DNA of 64,000 nt from Brevibacterium senegalense (GTDB taxonomy: Bacteria > Actinomycetota > Actinomycetes > Actinomycetales > Brevibacteriaceae), in NCBI RefSeq assembly GCF_000285835.1, contig NZ_HE978604.1:135775-199774 (forward strand). The letters run 5' to 3'. A program made the translations under genes and the position numbers. The notes below the pieces were generated by a model. The model made no database searches, was not told the DNA's origin, and worked only from the letters and a program-made list of their open reading frames with translations. How positions within the stretch are numbered: the stretch's first letter is position 1; each line of letters opens with the position of its first letter. This document shows positions 26,378 to 34,683 of this stretch, piece by piece.

Positions 26378-27106
26378 TCAGCCGCGGGTGAGGAGGTCGA
26401 CGGGCTGGCCCTCGGCGTCGACGATGGGGCCCAGGTGGGCGACGGTCGAGACGCGCCCGTCCTCCAGCCGGTACGTGAGGCCGACGATCTCCAGGCGCCC
26501 CTCGCGGAGCGCGCGCTTGATGATCGGCGAGCGCTGGGGGATGCGCTTGACCGTGTCGATCGTGTTCTGGGCGACGGCGCCGTGGATGCCCTCACGGCCC
26601 TGCGCGCGGGCGTGGGCGACGGACGGCATGATGCGGGCGACGAGGTCGTCGATGTAGCCGCCGGGCGTGTCGCCGGATTCGTAGGACTGGTGCGCGGCGG
26701 TCACGGCGCCGCAGCTGTCATGGCCCAGGACCACGAGGAGGGGCGTGCTGAGCAGGTCGACGGCGTACTCGAGGGTGCCCAGCACCACGCCGTCGGTGAC
26801 CTGTCCGGCCGTGCGGATGACGAACATCTCGCCCAGGCCCACGTCGAAGATCATCTCCGCTGCGACCCGGGAGTCGGAGCAGCCGAACAGGGCGACGAAC
26901 GGCTCCTGCGTGTTCGCCAGCGCGCTGCGGCGATCAGCCCCCTGATTGGGGTGCAGGGGCGTGCCGTTCACGAAGCGCTCGTTGCCCTCGTGGACGGCCT
27001 TGAGCGCGTCCGCGGGTGTGAGGAAGCGGCGGGCGGGGTTCACTCGCTCGATGCGACGGTCGGCTGCGGCGTCCTCTGCTGTCGGCTGGTTCGTGCCGGC
27101 GGCCAT
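26378..27106 (-). CDS. Beta-class carbonic anhydrase
   Basis: The 242-aa product has the zinc ligands and dyad of beta-carbonic anhydrases: Cys76, Asp78 and Arg80 in CSDSR and His129/Cys132 in GHDSC. It hydrates CO2 to bicarbonate in the cytoplasm, useful for the biotin carboxylase encoded upstream at 13.4-15.2 kb. ATG 27106 shares one base with the glpX stop (TGATG), showing tight coupling to glpX. An N-terminal extension of about 25 residues precedes the conserved domain. Confidence 0.93.
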   Translation of the reverse strand: MAAGTNQPTAEDAAADRRIERVNPARRFLTPADALKAVHEGNERFVNGTPLHPNQGADRRSALANTQEPFVALFGCSDSRVAAEMIFDVGLGEMFVIRTAGQVTDGVVLGTLEYAVDLLSTPLLVVLGHDSCGAVTAAHQSYESGDTPGGYIDDLVARIMPSVAHARAQGREGIHGAVAQNTIDTVKRIPQRSPIIKRALREGRLEIVGLTYRLEDGRVSTVAHLGPIVDAEGQPVDLLTRG

Positions 27107-28254
27107 CAGACGAGGCCCCTGCTCTGCGCCTCGCGGGCGGCGGCCTCGTACGAGTGCGTCTTGTCCAGGCGGTGCTCCGCGTACACGTTGCGGACGGTGC
27201 CGGAGGTGGACCGCATGACGAGGGAGTGGGTGTGGACGCGGTCGCCCTCGTAGCGGACGCCGTCCAGCAGGTCGCCGCTGCTGATGCCGGTGGCGACGAA
27301 GTACGTGTTGTCCCCGCGCACCAGGTCGTCCGTCGTGAGCACCGCGTCGAGGTCGTGGCCCTGCGCCTCCGCCGCCGCGCGCTCCGCGTCCGACTGGGGC
27401 CACAGGCGTCCCTGGATCACGCCGCCCAGGGCCTTGATCGCGCACGCGGTGATGATGCCCTCCGGGGTGCCGCCGATCCCGTAGAGCATGTCGATGCCGG
27501 TGCCCGGGCGCACCGCGGCCATCGCGCCGGCGACGTCGCCGTCGGTGATGAGGCGGATGCGGGCCCCGGCTTCGCGGACCTCGTCGATGTACTGCTGGTG
27601 GCGCGGACGGTCGAGGATCGTGATCGTGATGTTCGACGTGTCCGTGCCCTTCGCCTTCGCGGCACGGCGGATGTTCTCGCCGATCGGCAGGCGCAAGTCG
27701 ACGACGTCCGCGATCTCCGCGCCCACTGCCAGCTTCTCCATGTAGAAGACGGCGGACGGGTCGAGCATCGCGCCGGTCTCCGAGACCGCCATGACAGAGA
27801 TCGCACCGGGCATGCCGCGCGCGGTCAGCGTCGTGCCCTCGACGGGGTCCACGGCGACGTCGACGCGCGCGCCGGAGCCGTCGCCCACGCGCTCGCCGTT
27901 GTACAGCATGGGCGCTTCGTCCTTCTCACCCTCGCCGATGACGACGGTGCCGTCCATGCTGACGCTGGAGAGGACGTTGCGCATCGCGGCGACGGCGGCG
28001 CCGTCCGCTGCGAGCTTGTCGCCGCGGCCCACCCACGGGCCGGCGGCGATCGCGGCGGCCTCCGTCACGCGCACCAGCTCGAGGGCCAGGTTGCGGTCCG
28101 GGGCGCCCTCCTGGATGCGGAGGCTCTCCGACCACGAGTCGGTGACGGCGACGGGCGGGGCGTCGAGGTCGACCCGACCGGAGGAGGAGGGGACCTTGGG
28201 GTCACCGGTCGGGGCGGCCTCGGCGGAGGACGGTGCGGGGCTGTTGTCTGCCAT
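27106..28254 (-). CDS. glpX: Class II fructose-1,6-bisphosphatase
   Basis: The 382-aa product has the GlpX motifs [11 protein letters not shown] near 112 and DPVEGTT near 137 that bind Mg2+ and the sugar bisphosphate, plus GIGGTPEG near 260. It is the gluconeogenic fructose-1,6-bisphosphatase of actinobacteria. A low-complexity N-terminal extension of about 35 residues precedes the domain. ATG 28254 is chosen; ATG 28263 is also in frame. CACAAT on the minus strand ends seven bases before 28254, so the transcript may be leaderless. Confidence 0.94.
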   Translation of the reverse strand: MADNSPAPSSAEAAPTGDPKVPSSSGRVDLDAPPVAVTDSWSESLRIQEGAPDRNLALELVRVTEAAAIAAGPWVGRGDKLAADGAAVAAMRNVLSSVSMDGTVVIGEGEKDEAPMLYNGERVGDGSGARVDVAVDPVEGTTLTARGMPGAISVMAVSETGAMLDPSAVFYMEKLAVGAEIADVVDLRLPIGENIRRAAKAKGTDTSNITITILDRPRHQQYIDEVREAGARIRLITDGDVAGAMAAVRPGTGIDMLYGIGGTPEGIITACAIKALGGVIQGRLWPQSDAERAAAEAQGHDLDAVLTTDDLVRGDNTYFVATGISSGDLLDGVRYEGDRVHTHSLVMRSTSGTVRNVYAEHRLDKTHSYEAAAREAQSRGLV

Positions 28255-28339
28255 GCCCCTCATTGTGCCACTGGGACGGGAGCGCCCGGGCGGAGGTCGC
28301 CGATTGGTCCCGCCCCACGGGTGCTGGGACACTGGGCGT

Positions 28340-29098
28340 GTGAACGACCAGAAGCAGGATCCGCGTCCGCCCCTCCCCACGTCGTCCGCCCGGTACGGCG
28401 GTCTCGAGGGACCGGCGAACCCGGACGACGGCCCCGAGCTGTTCCCCGGGGAGAAGGCACTGGCGCGGACCAAGGCCGGTTCGCGCGAGGAGATGCGGGT
28501 CCTGCGCCGCCACTACAACTGGGTCAACATGGTCATCGCGCTGCTGGCGTGCTTCGCGCTGGTGGCAGGCGCTCTCATGCTGGCGCCGCAGCCGTCGGGC
28601 GACATCACCCGTGAGGTCGACCACGTCGCGGTGGCGGAGAACGCACAGGGGGCGGCCCCGTTCGCGCTGGCCGTGCCGGCACTGCCGGAGGGCTGGCACG
28701 CGAACGCCGCCTCGCTGCGGCACGAGGGCACGCCGTCCGCGGAGACCTGGTACGTGTCCCTCGTCGCGGACGATGCGAGCCACTGGATGGCCCTGCGGCA
28801 GGTCGACGCCCAGGACACCCCGGAGGCGTGGGCGCAGACGCAGCTGGAGGAACTGGCGCCCACCGGGGAGTCAGAGGTGGGCGAGGTGACGTTCGAGCGG
28901 TACGCCGGCACGGACGATTCCCAGATCGCCCTGCTGGGCGAGGTCGAGGGCACGCAGCTGCTCATGACCGGTTCCGGGGACTGGGCCGCGCTGGAGGCGC
29001 TGACCGCCGACGCCGTCGAATCCGTCCAGGTGGCGGCTGCGGAACGGCCCGCAGAGCAGGCGGAGGAGTCGAACGAGGACGCCGCTCCGCAGGGCTGA
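28340..29098 (+). CDS. DUF4245 domain protein
   Basis: The 252-aa product has a polar N-terminus, a membrane helix (about 63-81, [18 protein letters not shown]) and an outside domain with [17 protein letters not shown] and ETWYVSLV, the DUF4245 pattern. The family has no assigned role and sits next to glpX in many actinobacteria. GACACT (28328-28333) ends six bases before GTG 28340 and there is no Shine-Dalgarno, a clear leaderless arrangement. It diverges from glpX and converges on xseB. Confidence 0.82.
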   Translation: MNDQKQDPRPPLPTSSARYGGLEGPANPDDGPELFPGEKALARTKAGSREEMRVLRRHYNWVNMVIALLACFALVAGALMLAPQPSGDITREVDHVAVAENAQGAAPFALAVPALPEGWHANAASLRHEGTPSAETWYVSLVADDASHWMALRQVDAQDTPEAWAQTQLEELAPTGESEVGEVTFERYAGTDDSQIALLGEVEGTQLLMTGSGDWAALEALTADAVESVQVAAAERPAEQAEESNEDAAPQG

Positions 29099-29173
29099 GT
29101 CCGCGCAGCGCAGAGAAGCCGGGGCTCACGCTCCGACGTCGGGACTCAGGAATCGGGTCGCTGACCCGTCGCG

Positions 29174-29410
29174 TCAGTCCTCCGACTGCTCGTCGCGTGC
29201 GGCGCGCGCCTTCTCGAGCCTGTCCTTCGCGCCATCCAGCCAGGCCTGGCAGCGGTCGGCCAGCGCTTCGCCCCGCTCCCAGAGCCGCAGGGAGTCCTCG
29301 AGCGTGAGGTTCCCCGCCTCCAGGGTGCGGACGGTCGTGACCAGCTCCTCGCGCGCCTCCTCGTAGCTGAGGGCGTCGACGCCCGCTGCGGCGTCGTTGT
29401 CAGTCGTCAT
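29174..29410 (-). CDS. xseB: Exodeoxyribonuclease VII small subunit
   Basis: The 78-aa product matches XseB: LSYEEAREELVTTVRTLE and NLTLEDSLRLWERG followed by a helix ending AKDRLEKAR. It binds XseA to form exonuclease VII, which degrades single-stranded DNA. ATG 29410 has GGAGG upstream and lies 11 bases inside the 3' end of xseA, so the subunits are coupled. Confidence 0.93.
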   Translation of the reverse strand: MTTDNDAAAGVDALSYEEAREELVTTVRTLEAGNLTLEDSLRLWERGEALADRCQAWLDGAKDRLEKARAARDEQSED

Positions 29411-30770
29411 GGGTGCCTCCTGCGGTGGTGGGTTCTGCTGCGGTGGTGTCCGCCGGTGCGGGATCCGAACCGTGTGCGCGGGGACCGTGCGGGTCCGGTG
29501 CCGTCTCCAGCACACGGGCGGCCAGACGGCCGTCTGCCAGCCGGACGGACACCTGATCGCCGGGCGCCACCTGGTCCGTGCTGCGGACGGCGTCGCCGGA
29601 TTCCGTCTGGACGACCGCGTAGCCGCGGGCCAGCGTGTTGAGCGGAGAGAGGCTGCGCACCTGGGTGCGCAGATGCGTCACCTCCGCCCCCGCACGCGCG
29701 ACGAGCCCGGACTGTGCCTGCCAGGCCCGGGCCCGCAGCGTGGCGGTCTCCTGCACGCGGCCTGTCAGCATGGTCTGCGGCTGCGCGAGCGCGGGCCGAT
29801 TGCGCACGTCCGCGAGCGCCCGCGTCTCTGCGGTGAGGAACCGGTCCAGTGCGCCGTTGAGCGAAGCGCGGGCCTGCAGGATGCCCATCTGCTCCTCTGC
29901 GACGTCCGGCACGATCCGCTTGGCCGCATCCGTGGGCGTGGAAGCGCGCAGGTCAGCGACCTCGTCCAGCAGGGGGCGGTCCGCCTCGTGGCCGATCGCG
30001 GACACGACGGGTGTGGTGGCGGCGTGCACCGCGCGCACGAGGGCCTCGTTGGAGAACGGCAGCAGGTCCTCCATGCTGCCGCCACCGCGCGCGATGACGA
30101 TGACGTCGACGTCCGGGTGCGCGTCCAGGTCCTGGAGCGCGGACATGACCTGGGGGACGGCGTTGGTGCCCTGGGTCGCGGCGTTGCGGACCTCGAACTC
30201 CACGGCGGGCCACCGGAGCGTCGCGTTGCGGATGACGTCCTTCATCGCGTCCGAGTCGTGTCCCGTGATGAGACCGATCCGGGCGGGCAGGAACGGCAGC
30301 GGCTTCTTGTGGGCGGGGTCGAAGAGGCCCTCCGCCGCGAGCATCCGCTTGAGCTGCTCGAGCCGCGCCAGCAGCTCGCCCAGACCCACGGCGCGCACGT
30401 CGTACGCCTGCATCGTGAGGCGGCCCTTGGCCAGCCAGTAGTTGGCCTTCGCCTGCACGACGACGCGCGACCCCTCCGTGAGCGGGGCGTCCAGCCGATC
30501 GCGGACGTTGCGCCAGATCTGGACGGGGAGCGAGATGTCCTCCGTCGTGTCGTGGAGGGTGAGGTAGCTGGCACCCGCGCGATGGGACATCTCGATGATC
30601 TGCCCCTCGACCCAGACGGTCGACATGCGGTCGATGTAGTCCTTCATCTTGCGCGCCAGCAGGCTGACCGGCCACGGGCTGTCCGCGCTGGTGTCCGCCG
30701 CCGTCGCGGGGAGGTCCTGCGGGGCGGACTCGCCCAGTGTCCCCGGGGTGCCCGAGATCCTCTGCGCCAT
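29400..30770 (-). CDS. xseA: Exodeoxyribonuclease VII large subunit
   Basis: The 456-aa product has an N-terminal OB-fold (about 35-130), the catalytic domain with GLITGHDSDAMKDV near 167 and the conserved ARGGGSMEDLLPF near 230, and a C-terminal coiled-coil region. The last ~40 residues are a Pro/Ala-rich tail. ATG 30770 has GGAGG seven bases upstream; TAGACT on the minus strand at 30805-30800 is a likely -10. It diverges from the glycan cluster. Confidence 0.94.
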   Translation of the reverse strand: MAQRISGTPGTLGESAPQDLPATAADTSADSPWPVSLLARKMKDYIDRMSTVWVEGQIIEMSHRAGASYLTLHDTTEDISLPVQIWRNVRDRLDAPLTEGSRVVVQAKANYWLAKGRLTMQAYDVRAVGLGELLARLEQLKRMLAAEGLFDPAHKKPLPFLPARIGLITGHDSDAMKDVIRNATLRWPAVEFEVRNAATQGTNAVPQVMSALQDLDAHPDVDVIVIARGGGSMEDLLPFSNEALVRAVHAATTPVVSAIGHEADRPLLDEVADLRASTPTDAAKRIVPDVAEEQMGILQARASLNGALDRFLTAETRALADVRNRPALAQPQTMLTGRVQETATLRARAWQAQSGLVARAGAEVTHLRTQVRSLSPLNTLARGYAVVQTESGDAVRSTDQVAPGDQVSVRLADGRLAARVLETAPDPHGPRAHGSDPAPADTTAAEPTTAGGTHDD

Positions 30771-30846
30771 GTCGAGGTCCTCCTTCGGTGTCCGTGCCGA
30801 GTCTAGTGCCCGGTGCGGACACGGGGCGGGGTGCGGTCCTCTCGCA

Positions 30847-30864
30847 GATGAGAGGCCTCTCATC
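30847..30864. promoter_or_regulatory. 18-base perfect palindrome between xseA and the glycan cluster
   Basis: GATGAGAGG is followed immediately by its reverse complement CCTCTCATC. It overlaps the first of the TCATCCGC repeats and lies about 37 bases upstream of the cluster's -10. Confidence 0.45.
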
Positions 30865-30901
30865 CGCCCATCATCCGCGCTTCATGCGCCGTTCCTAGCG
30901 T
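30860..30901 (+). promoter_or_regulatory. Triple 11-base direct repeat (PhoP-box-like) and -10 of the glycan operon
   Basis: Three adjacent 11-base units start at 30860, 30871 and 30882, each beginning TCATCCGC or TCATGCGC. They are followed after three bases by TAGCGT (30896-30901). Head-to-tail 11-base repeats just before the -10 are the arrangement of PhoP boxes in Streptomyces (GTTCACC units). Regulation by phosphate is inferred from this likeness. Confidence 0.45.
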
Positions 30902-30950
30902 GGTCACCGTCAGGACAGGACCCGGCGCGATCGGGGTGAGGGAAGCGGGA

Positions 30951-32255
30951 ATGCGCATGAGGACTTCGGAGCAGGGGCGGGAGCTGCGCGTCGCGCTGTA
31001 CTCCCACGACTCGGTGGGGCTGGGCCACACCCGTCGCAACCTGGCGATCGCCCAGGCGCTGGCGGACCGGCTGCCCGCCCTCACCGGTCGCACCGTCTCC
31101 GGACTCCTCATCACCGGCGAGCGGTCCGCTCCGTCGTTCCGAGCGCCCCGCGGCTTCGACTGGGTCGTCATGCCCGGGATCCGCAAGGGCCGGGACCGCT
31201 ACGAGCCCCGCACCCTGGCGGTGCAGCCCGGCCGCGTGCTGGACATCCGGTCCGCCGTCATCTCAGCCGCCCTCACCTCGTTCCGCCCGCACGTCGTCAT
31301 CGTCGACCGCCACGCGTTCGGCGTCGACGGCGAGCTGACCGAGCCCCTGCGCGCGCTGCGTGCCGCGAAGCCGGACACGCGCTTCGTGCTGGGCCTGCGC
31401 GAGGTGCTGGACGCGCCCCACGCGGTGCGCGCGGAATGGGAGCGGGTGGGCGTCGACCGCGTGGCCGCGCTCTTCGATCGGATCTGGGTCTACGGCGACC
31501 GCGCCGTGCACGACCCGCTGGCCACGGGCGAGCTGCCCGGCGAGCTGGCCGGGCTGGTGGATTTCACGGGGCTCCTGGCCCAGGGCCGGACGACGTCCGG
31601 ACGGGCCCCGGCCGCGCGCCGCCCGTTCATCGTCACGATGGTGGGCGGCGGCGGGGACGGCGTGCACCTGGCCCGGGCCGCGGCCGCCGCGCGCGTGCCG
31701 GAGGGCATGCAGCACCTGGTCGTCACGGGTCCGCAGATGCCGTCCGCGGACCGGGTGCTCGTCGAGGCCGCCGCCGGTCCGTCGACCCGGGTCACCGCGC
31801 GGGTGGCCGACGGCCTGTCGTACCTGAGCCGTGCCGAGGCCGCCGTCACCATGGGCGGCTACAACACCATGGCCGAGGTCCTCACGACCGGCACCCCCGT
31901 CCTCGTCGCACCGCGCACCGACCCGCGCACCGAGCAGCTCATCCGCGTCCGCGGCCTGTCCCGGGCCGGGGCGGTCGACATGATCGACCCTGCCCTCGTC
32001 GACCCGGAGGCGGTGGGCGACTGGCTGGCGACCGCTGTGGCGGACCCCCGCACCGGCGACCGGCAGACGGCGGCGCGTCGGAGGCTCGACCTCGCGGGCC
32101 TCGACCACGTCGTCGACCTGGCCGCCTCCCTGTCCGCACGGCCCGCGACCCCCACGCGCTCCGCCGTCCCCGTAGGCGCCGCGCAGGCGCCCGCCCCCGT
32201 TGCGGCCACGGCCGCATCCGTTCCGACCCCAGGAGTCCTCCGTGCTGCGATCTGA
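30951..32255 (+). CDS. Predicted GT-B glycosyltransferase (MurG/GT28-like, COG4671 type)
   Basis: The 434-aa product begins with LYSHDSVGLGHTRRNLAIA (about 15-33), the donor/acceptor loop of the COG4671 predicted glycosyltransferases. It has a C-terminal MurG-like nucleotide-sugar site, MGGYNTMAEVL near 300. No signal peptide is present, so it works at the cytoplasmic face. The substrate is unknown. ATG 30951 has GAGGGAAGC upstream; ATG 30957 is also in frame. The 3' end overlaps the next gene by 14 bases. It is the first gene of a five-gene coupled operon that starts just after the PhoP-box-like repeats. Confidence 0.8.
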   Translation: MRMRTSEQGRELRVALYSHDSVGLGHTRRNLAIAQALADRLPALTGRTVSGLLITGERSAPSFRAPRGFDWVVMPGIRKGRDRYEPRTLAVQPGRVLDIRSAVISAALTSFRPHVVIVDRHAFGVDGELTEPLRALRAAKPDTRFVLGLREVLDAPHAVRAEWERVGVDRVAALFDRIWVYGDRAVHDPLATGELPGELAGLVDFTGLLAQGRTTSGRAPAARRPFIVTMVGGGGDGVHLARAAAAARVPEGMQHLVVTGPQMPSADRVLVEAAAGPSTRVTARVADGLSYLSRAEAAVTMGGYNTMAEVLTTGTPVLVAPRTDPRTEQLIRVRGLSRAGAVDMIDPALVDPEAVGDWLATAVADPRTGDRQTAARRRLDLAGLDHVVDLAASLSARPATPTRSAVPVGAAQAPAPVAATAASVPTPGVLRAAI

Positions 32256-34683
32256 GCATCCCCACCCCGCGACCCCGCGCCGGACGGCGTACGTCGTCAA
32301 GGTCTACCCGCGCTTCTCCGAGACCTTCATCGTGACGGAGATCCTGGCCCGCGAGGCAGCCGGCGAGGAGTTGACGGTGTTCGCGCTGCGCCCCACGACG
32401 GACACGCGCTTCCACCCGGAGATCGCCCGCGTGCAGGCGCCCGTCCACATGATCGCGAAGCCGTACAAGGTGGCCGATGCGTGGGCGCTCTATCCCCGCG
32501 CGACCCGCGCGATCCCGGAGTTCCCGCAGCGGTTCGCGGAGCTCCTGCCGGAGCTGGCGGACTACGAGGCGTCGGACGTCCACCAGGCGATCGCACTGGC
32601 GTGCGAGGTCGCGGAGCGGGGCATCACCCACCTCCACGCCCACTTCGCGTCCCTGTCCGGCCGGACGGCGGAGATCGCGGCGCTGCTGGCGGGCGTCGAG
32701 TACTCCGTGACCGCGCACGCGAAGGACCTCTTCCACGAGTCCGTCGACCCGGACCGGCTGGGGCGCACGATCCGTCGCGCCCACCACTTCGTGACGATCT
32801 CGCAGTATAACCTCGAGCACCTGACCCGCGCGTACCCGCAGGACGCCCACCGCGTGCACCTCGTCTACAACGGGCTGGAGCTGGACCGGTTCCCGTACGC
32901 CGCACCCGCTCCGCTGACGGTCACCGCGGACCGCCCGCTGCGGATCGCCGCCGTGGGCCGGATGGTGGAGAAGAAGGGGTTCCCGGACCTCGTCGAGGCC
33001 GCCCGCCGCCTGCGCGCGGACGGCGTGCCCCTCGAGGTCCGCATCGCCGGCGACGGCGAACTGCGGGAGTCGCTCGCGCACACCGTCGCCGAGGCCGGGC
33101 TCACCGACGTCGTCGCACTCCCCGGTCCGCAGACGCAGGAGGAGATCCGCGGCCTGCTGCGGTGGGCGGACGTCTTCGCGGCCCCCTCCGTCGTGGGGGA
33201 GGACGGGAACGCGGACGGACTGCCGACGGTCCTGCTCGAGGCGATGGCCAGCGGGGTGCCGTGCGTCGCCTCGAGCGTGACCGGGATCCCCGAGGCGATC
33301 GTCGACGGCACGACGGGCCTGCTGCACGCCCCCGGCGACGTCGCCGGCCTGGTCCGCGCGCTGGGGACCGTCGCGAGCCCGGACTTCGACCGCACTGCGA
33401 TGGCGCAGGCCGCGCGCCGACTCATCGAGACCCGCTTCGACTCGCACCGGCAGGCCCGGGCCCTGGCCGCGCTGGAGGACGGGCGCCCCCTCCCCACCGC
33501 CGGCGATCTGTCCGGCCGCCGCGTCGCGTACGTGTGCGTCGACCCCGGCGTGCCGGTCTTCGGCACGAAGGGCGCGTCCGTGCACGTGCAGGAGGTCGTG
33601 CGGGAGCTGGAGTCCCGCGGTGCGCGGGTGACGCTGTTCGCCGCCCGTGTGGGTGAGGACCGTCCTGCGGACCTCGCGGGCACCGAGCTGGTGCACGTCC
33701 CCGTGCGCGCCGACGGCGACGACCCGGCCGCGCGCGAGCGGGCGCAGGTCGCCGTGTCCGCCCGCATCGCCCGGGCTGTCGCGGACGGCGGCTTCGACCT
33801 GGTCTACGAGCGCTACTCGCTGTTCTCCACCGTCCTCGCGCAGGCGGCCGAGGCGGGCGTCCCCGGCATCCTCGAGGTGAACGCGCCGCTCATCGACGAG
33901 CAGCGCACCCACCGCGTGCTGGTCGACGAGGCCGGCGCACGGGAGTGCCTCACACGGCAGGCCGGTGCCGCGGCCCGCACGATCGCGGTCTCCGAGCCGG
34001 TCGCGGACTGGGTCCGCGGCCTCGCGCCGGGTGCGGACGTGCGCGTCGTGCCCAACGGGGTCGACACGGACCGGATCGTGCCGGGCGCCCACGAGACCGA
34101 CCGGGCCCGGGCCCGGGTCGTCTTCGTCGGCACCCTCAAGCCGTGGCACGGGGTCGAGCACCTCCTCGACGCCGTCTCCCGGGCCTCGGCGGACTGGGAC
34201 CTGGTCGTCGTGGGCGACGGGCCGCAGCGGGCGTCGCTGCAGACCGCCGTCGCCGAGGCCGGCCTGGGTGGACGGGTCGCGTTCACCGGGGCGGTCGCGC
34301 CGGCTCAGGTGGGTCCGCTGCTGGCCGGGGCGGACCTGGCGGTCGCGCCCTACCCGGAGGTGCCCGAGGAGCAGTCGTACTTCTCTCCGCTCAAGGTGTT
34401 CGAGTACCTGGCGGCCGGACTGCCGGTCGTCGCGTCCGCGATCGGGCAGATCCCCCGGATCCTCGCGGGGACGGGTGCGGGCGTGCTGGTGCCGCCGTCG
34501 GATCCGCAGGCGCTGGCGGAGGCGATCGACGGGCTCGTGACAGACCCGGCCGCGCGGCGGCGGATGGCGCGGGCCGCGCGCGAACGGGCGGTGCAGGCGC
34601 ACAGTTGGACGGCCGCCGTCGACGCGATCCTCGCGGACCTCCTGCTGGGCACTGCACGGACTCCCGCACGGGCGGCGGCATGA
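32242..34683 (+). CDS. Double GT4 glycosyltransferase (two GT-B units fused)
   Basis: The 813-aa product contains two complete GT4 units. Unit 1 (about 15-410) has FSETFIVTEIL near 27, VGRMVEKKGFPDLVEA near 238 and DGLPTVLLEAMASG near 328. Unit 2 (about 425-805) begins GVPVFGTKGASVHVQE, has VFVGTLKPWHG near 628, and FSPLKVFEYLAAGLP near 715. Both keep the donor-site pattern, so two sequential transfers by one protein are plausible. GTG 32242 has AGGAG six bases upstream. The gene overlaps the preceding GT by 14 bases and the ABC exporter gene by ATGA. No membrane segments are seen. Confidence 0.85.
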   Translation: MLRSEHPHPATPRRTAYVVKVYPRFSETFIVTEILAREAAGEELTVFALRPTTDTRFHPEIARVQAPVHMIAKPYKVADAWALYPRATRAIPEFPQRFAELLPELADYEASDVHQAIALACEVAERGITHLHAHFASLSGRTAEIAALLAGVEYSVTAHAKDLFHESVDPDRLGRTIRRAHHFVTISQYNLEHLTRAYPQDAHRVHLVYNGLELDRFPYAAPAPLTVTADRPLRIAAVGRMVEKKGFPDLVEAARRLRADGVPLEVRIAGDGELRESLAHTVAEAGLTDVVALPGPQTQEEIRGLLRWADVFAAPSVVGEDGNADGLPTVLLEAMASGVPCVASSVTGIPEAIVDGTTGLLHAPGDVAGLVRALGTVASPDFDRTAMAQAARRLIETRFDSHRQARALAALEDGRPLPTAGDLSGRRVAYVCVDPGVPVFGTKGASVHVQEVVRELESRGARVTLFAARVGEDRPADLAGTELVHVPVRADGDDPAARERAQVAVSARIARAVADGGFDLVYERYSLFSTVLAQAAEAGVPGILEVNAPLIDEQRTHRVLVDEAGARECLTRQAGAAARTIAVSEPVADWVRGLAPGADVRVVPNGVDTDRIVPGAHETDRARARVVFVGTLKPWHGVEHLLDAVSRASADWDLVVVGDGPQRASLQTAVAEAGLGGRVAFTGAVAPAQVGPLLAGADLAVAPYPEVPEEQSYFSPLKVFEYLAAGLPVVASAIGQIPRILAGTGAGVLVPPSDPQALAEAIDGLVTDPAARRRMARAARERAVQAHSWTAAVDAILADLLLGTARTPARAAA

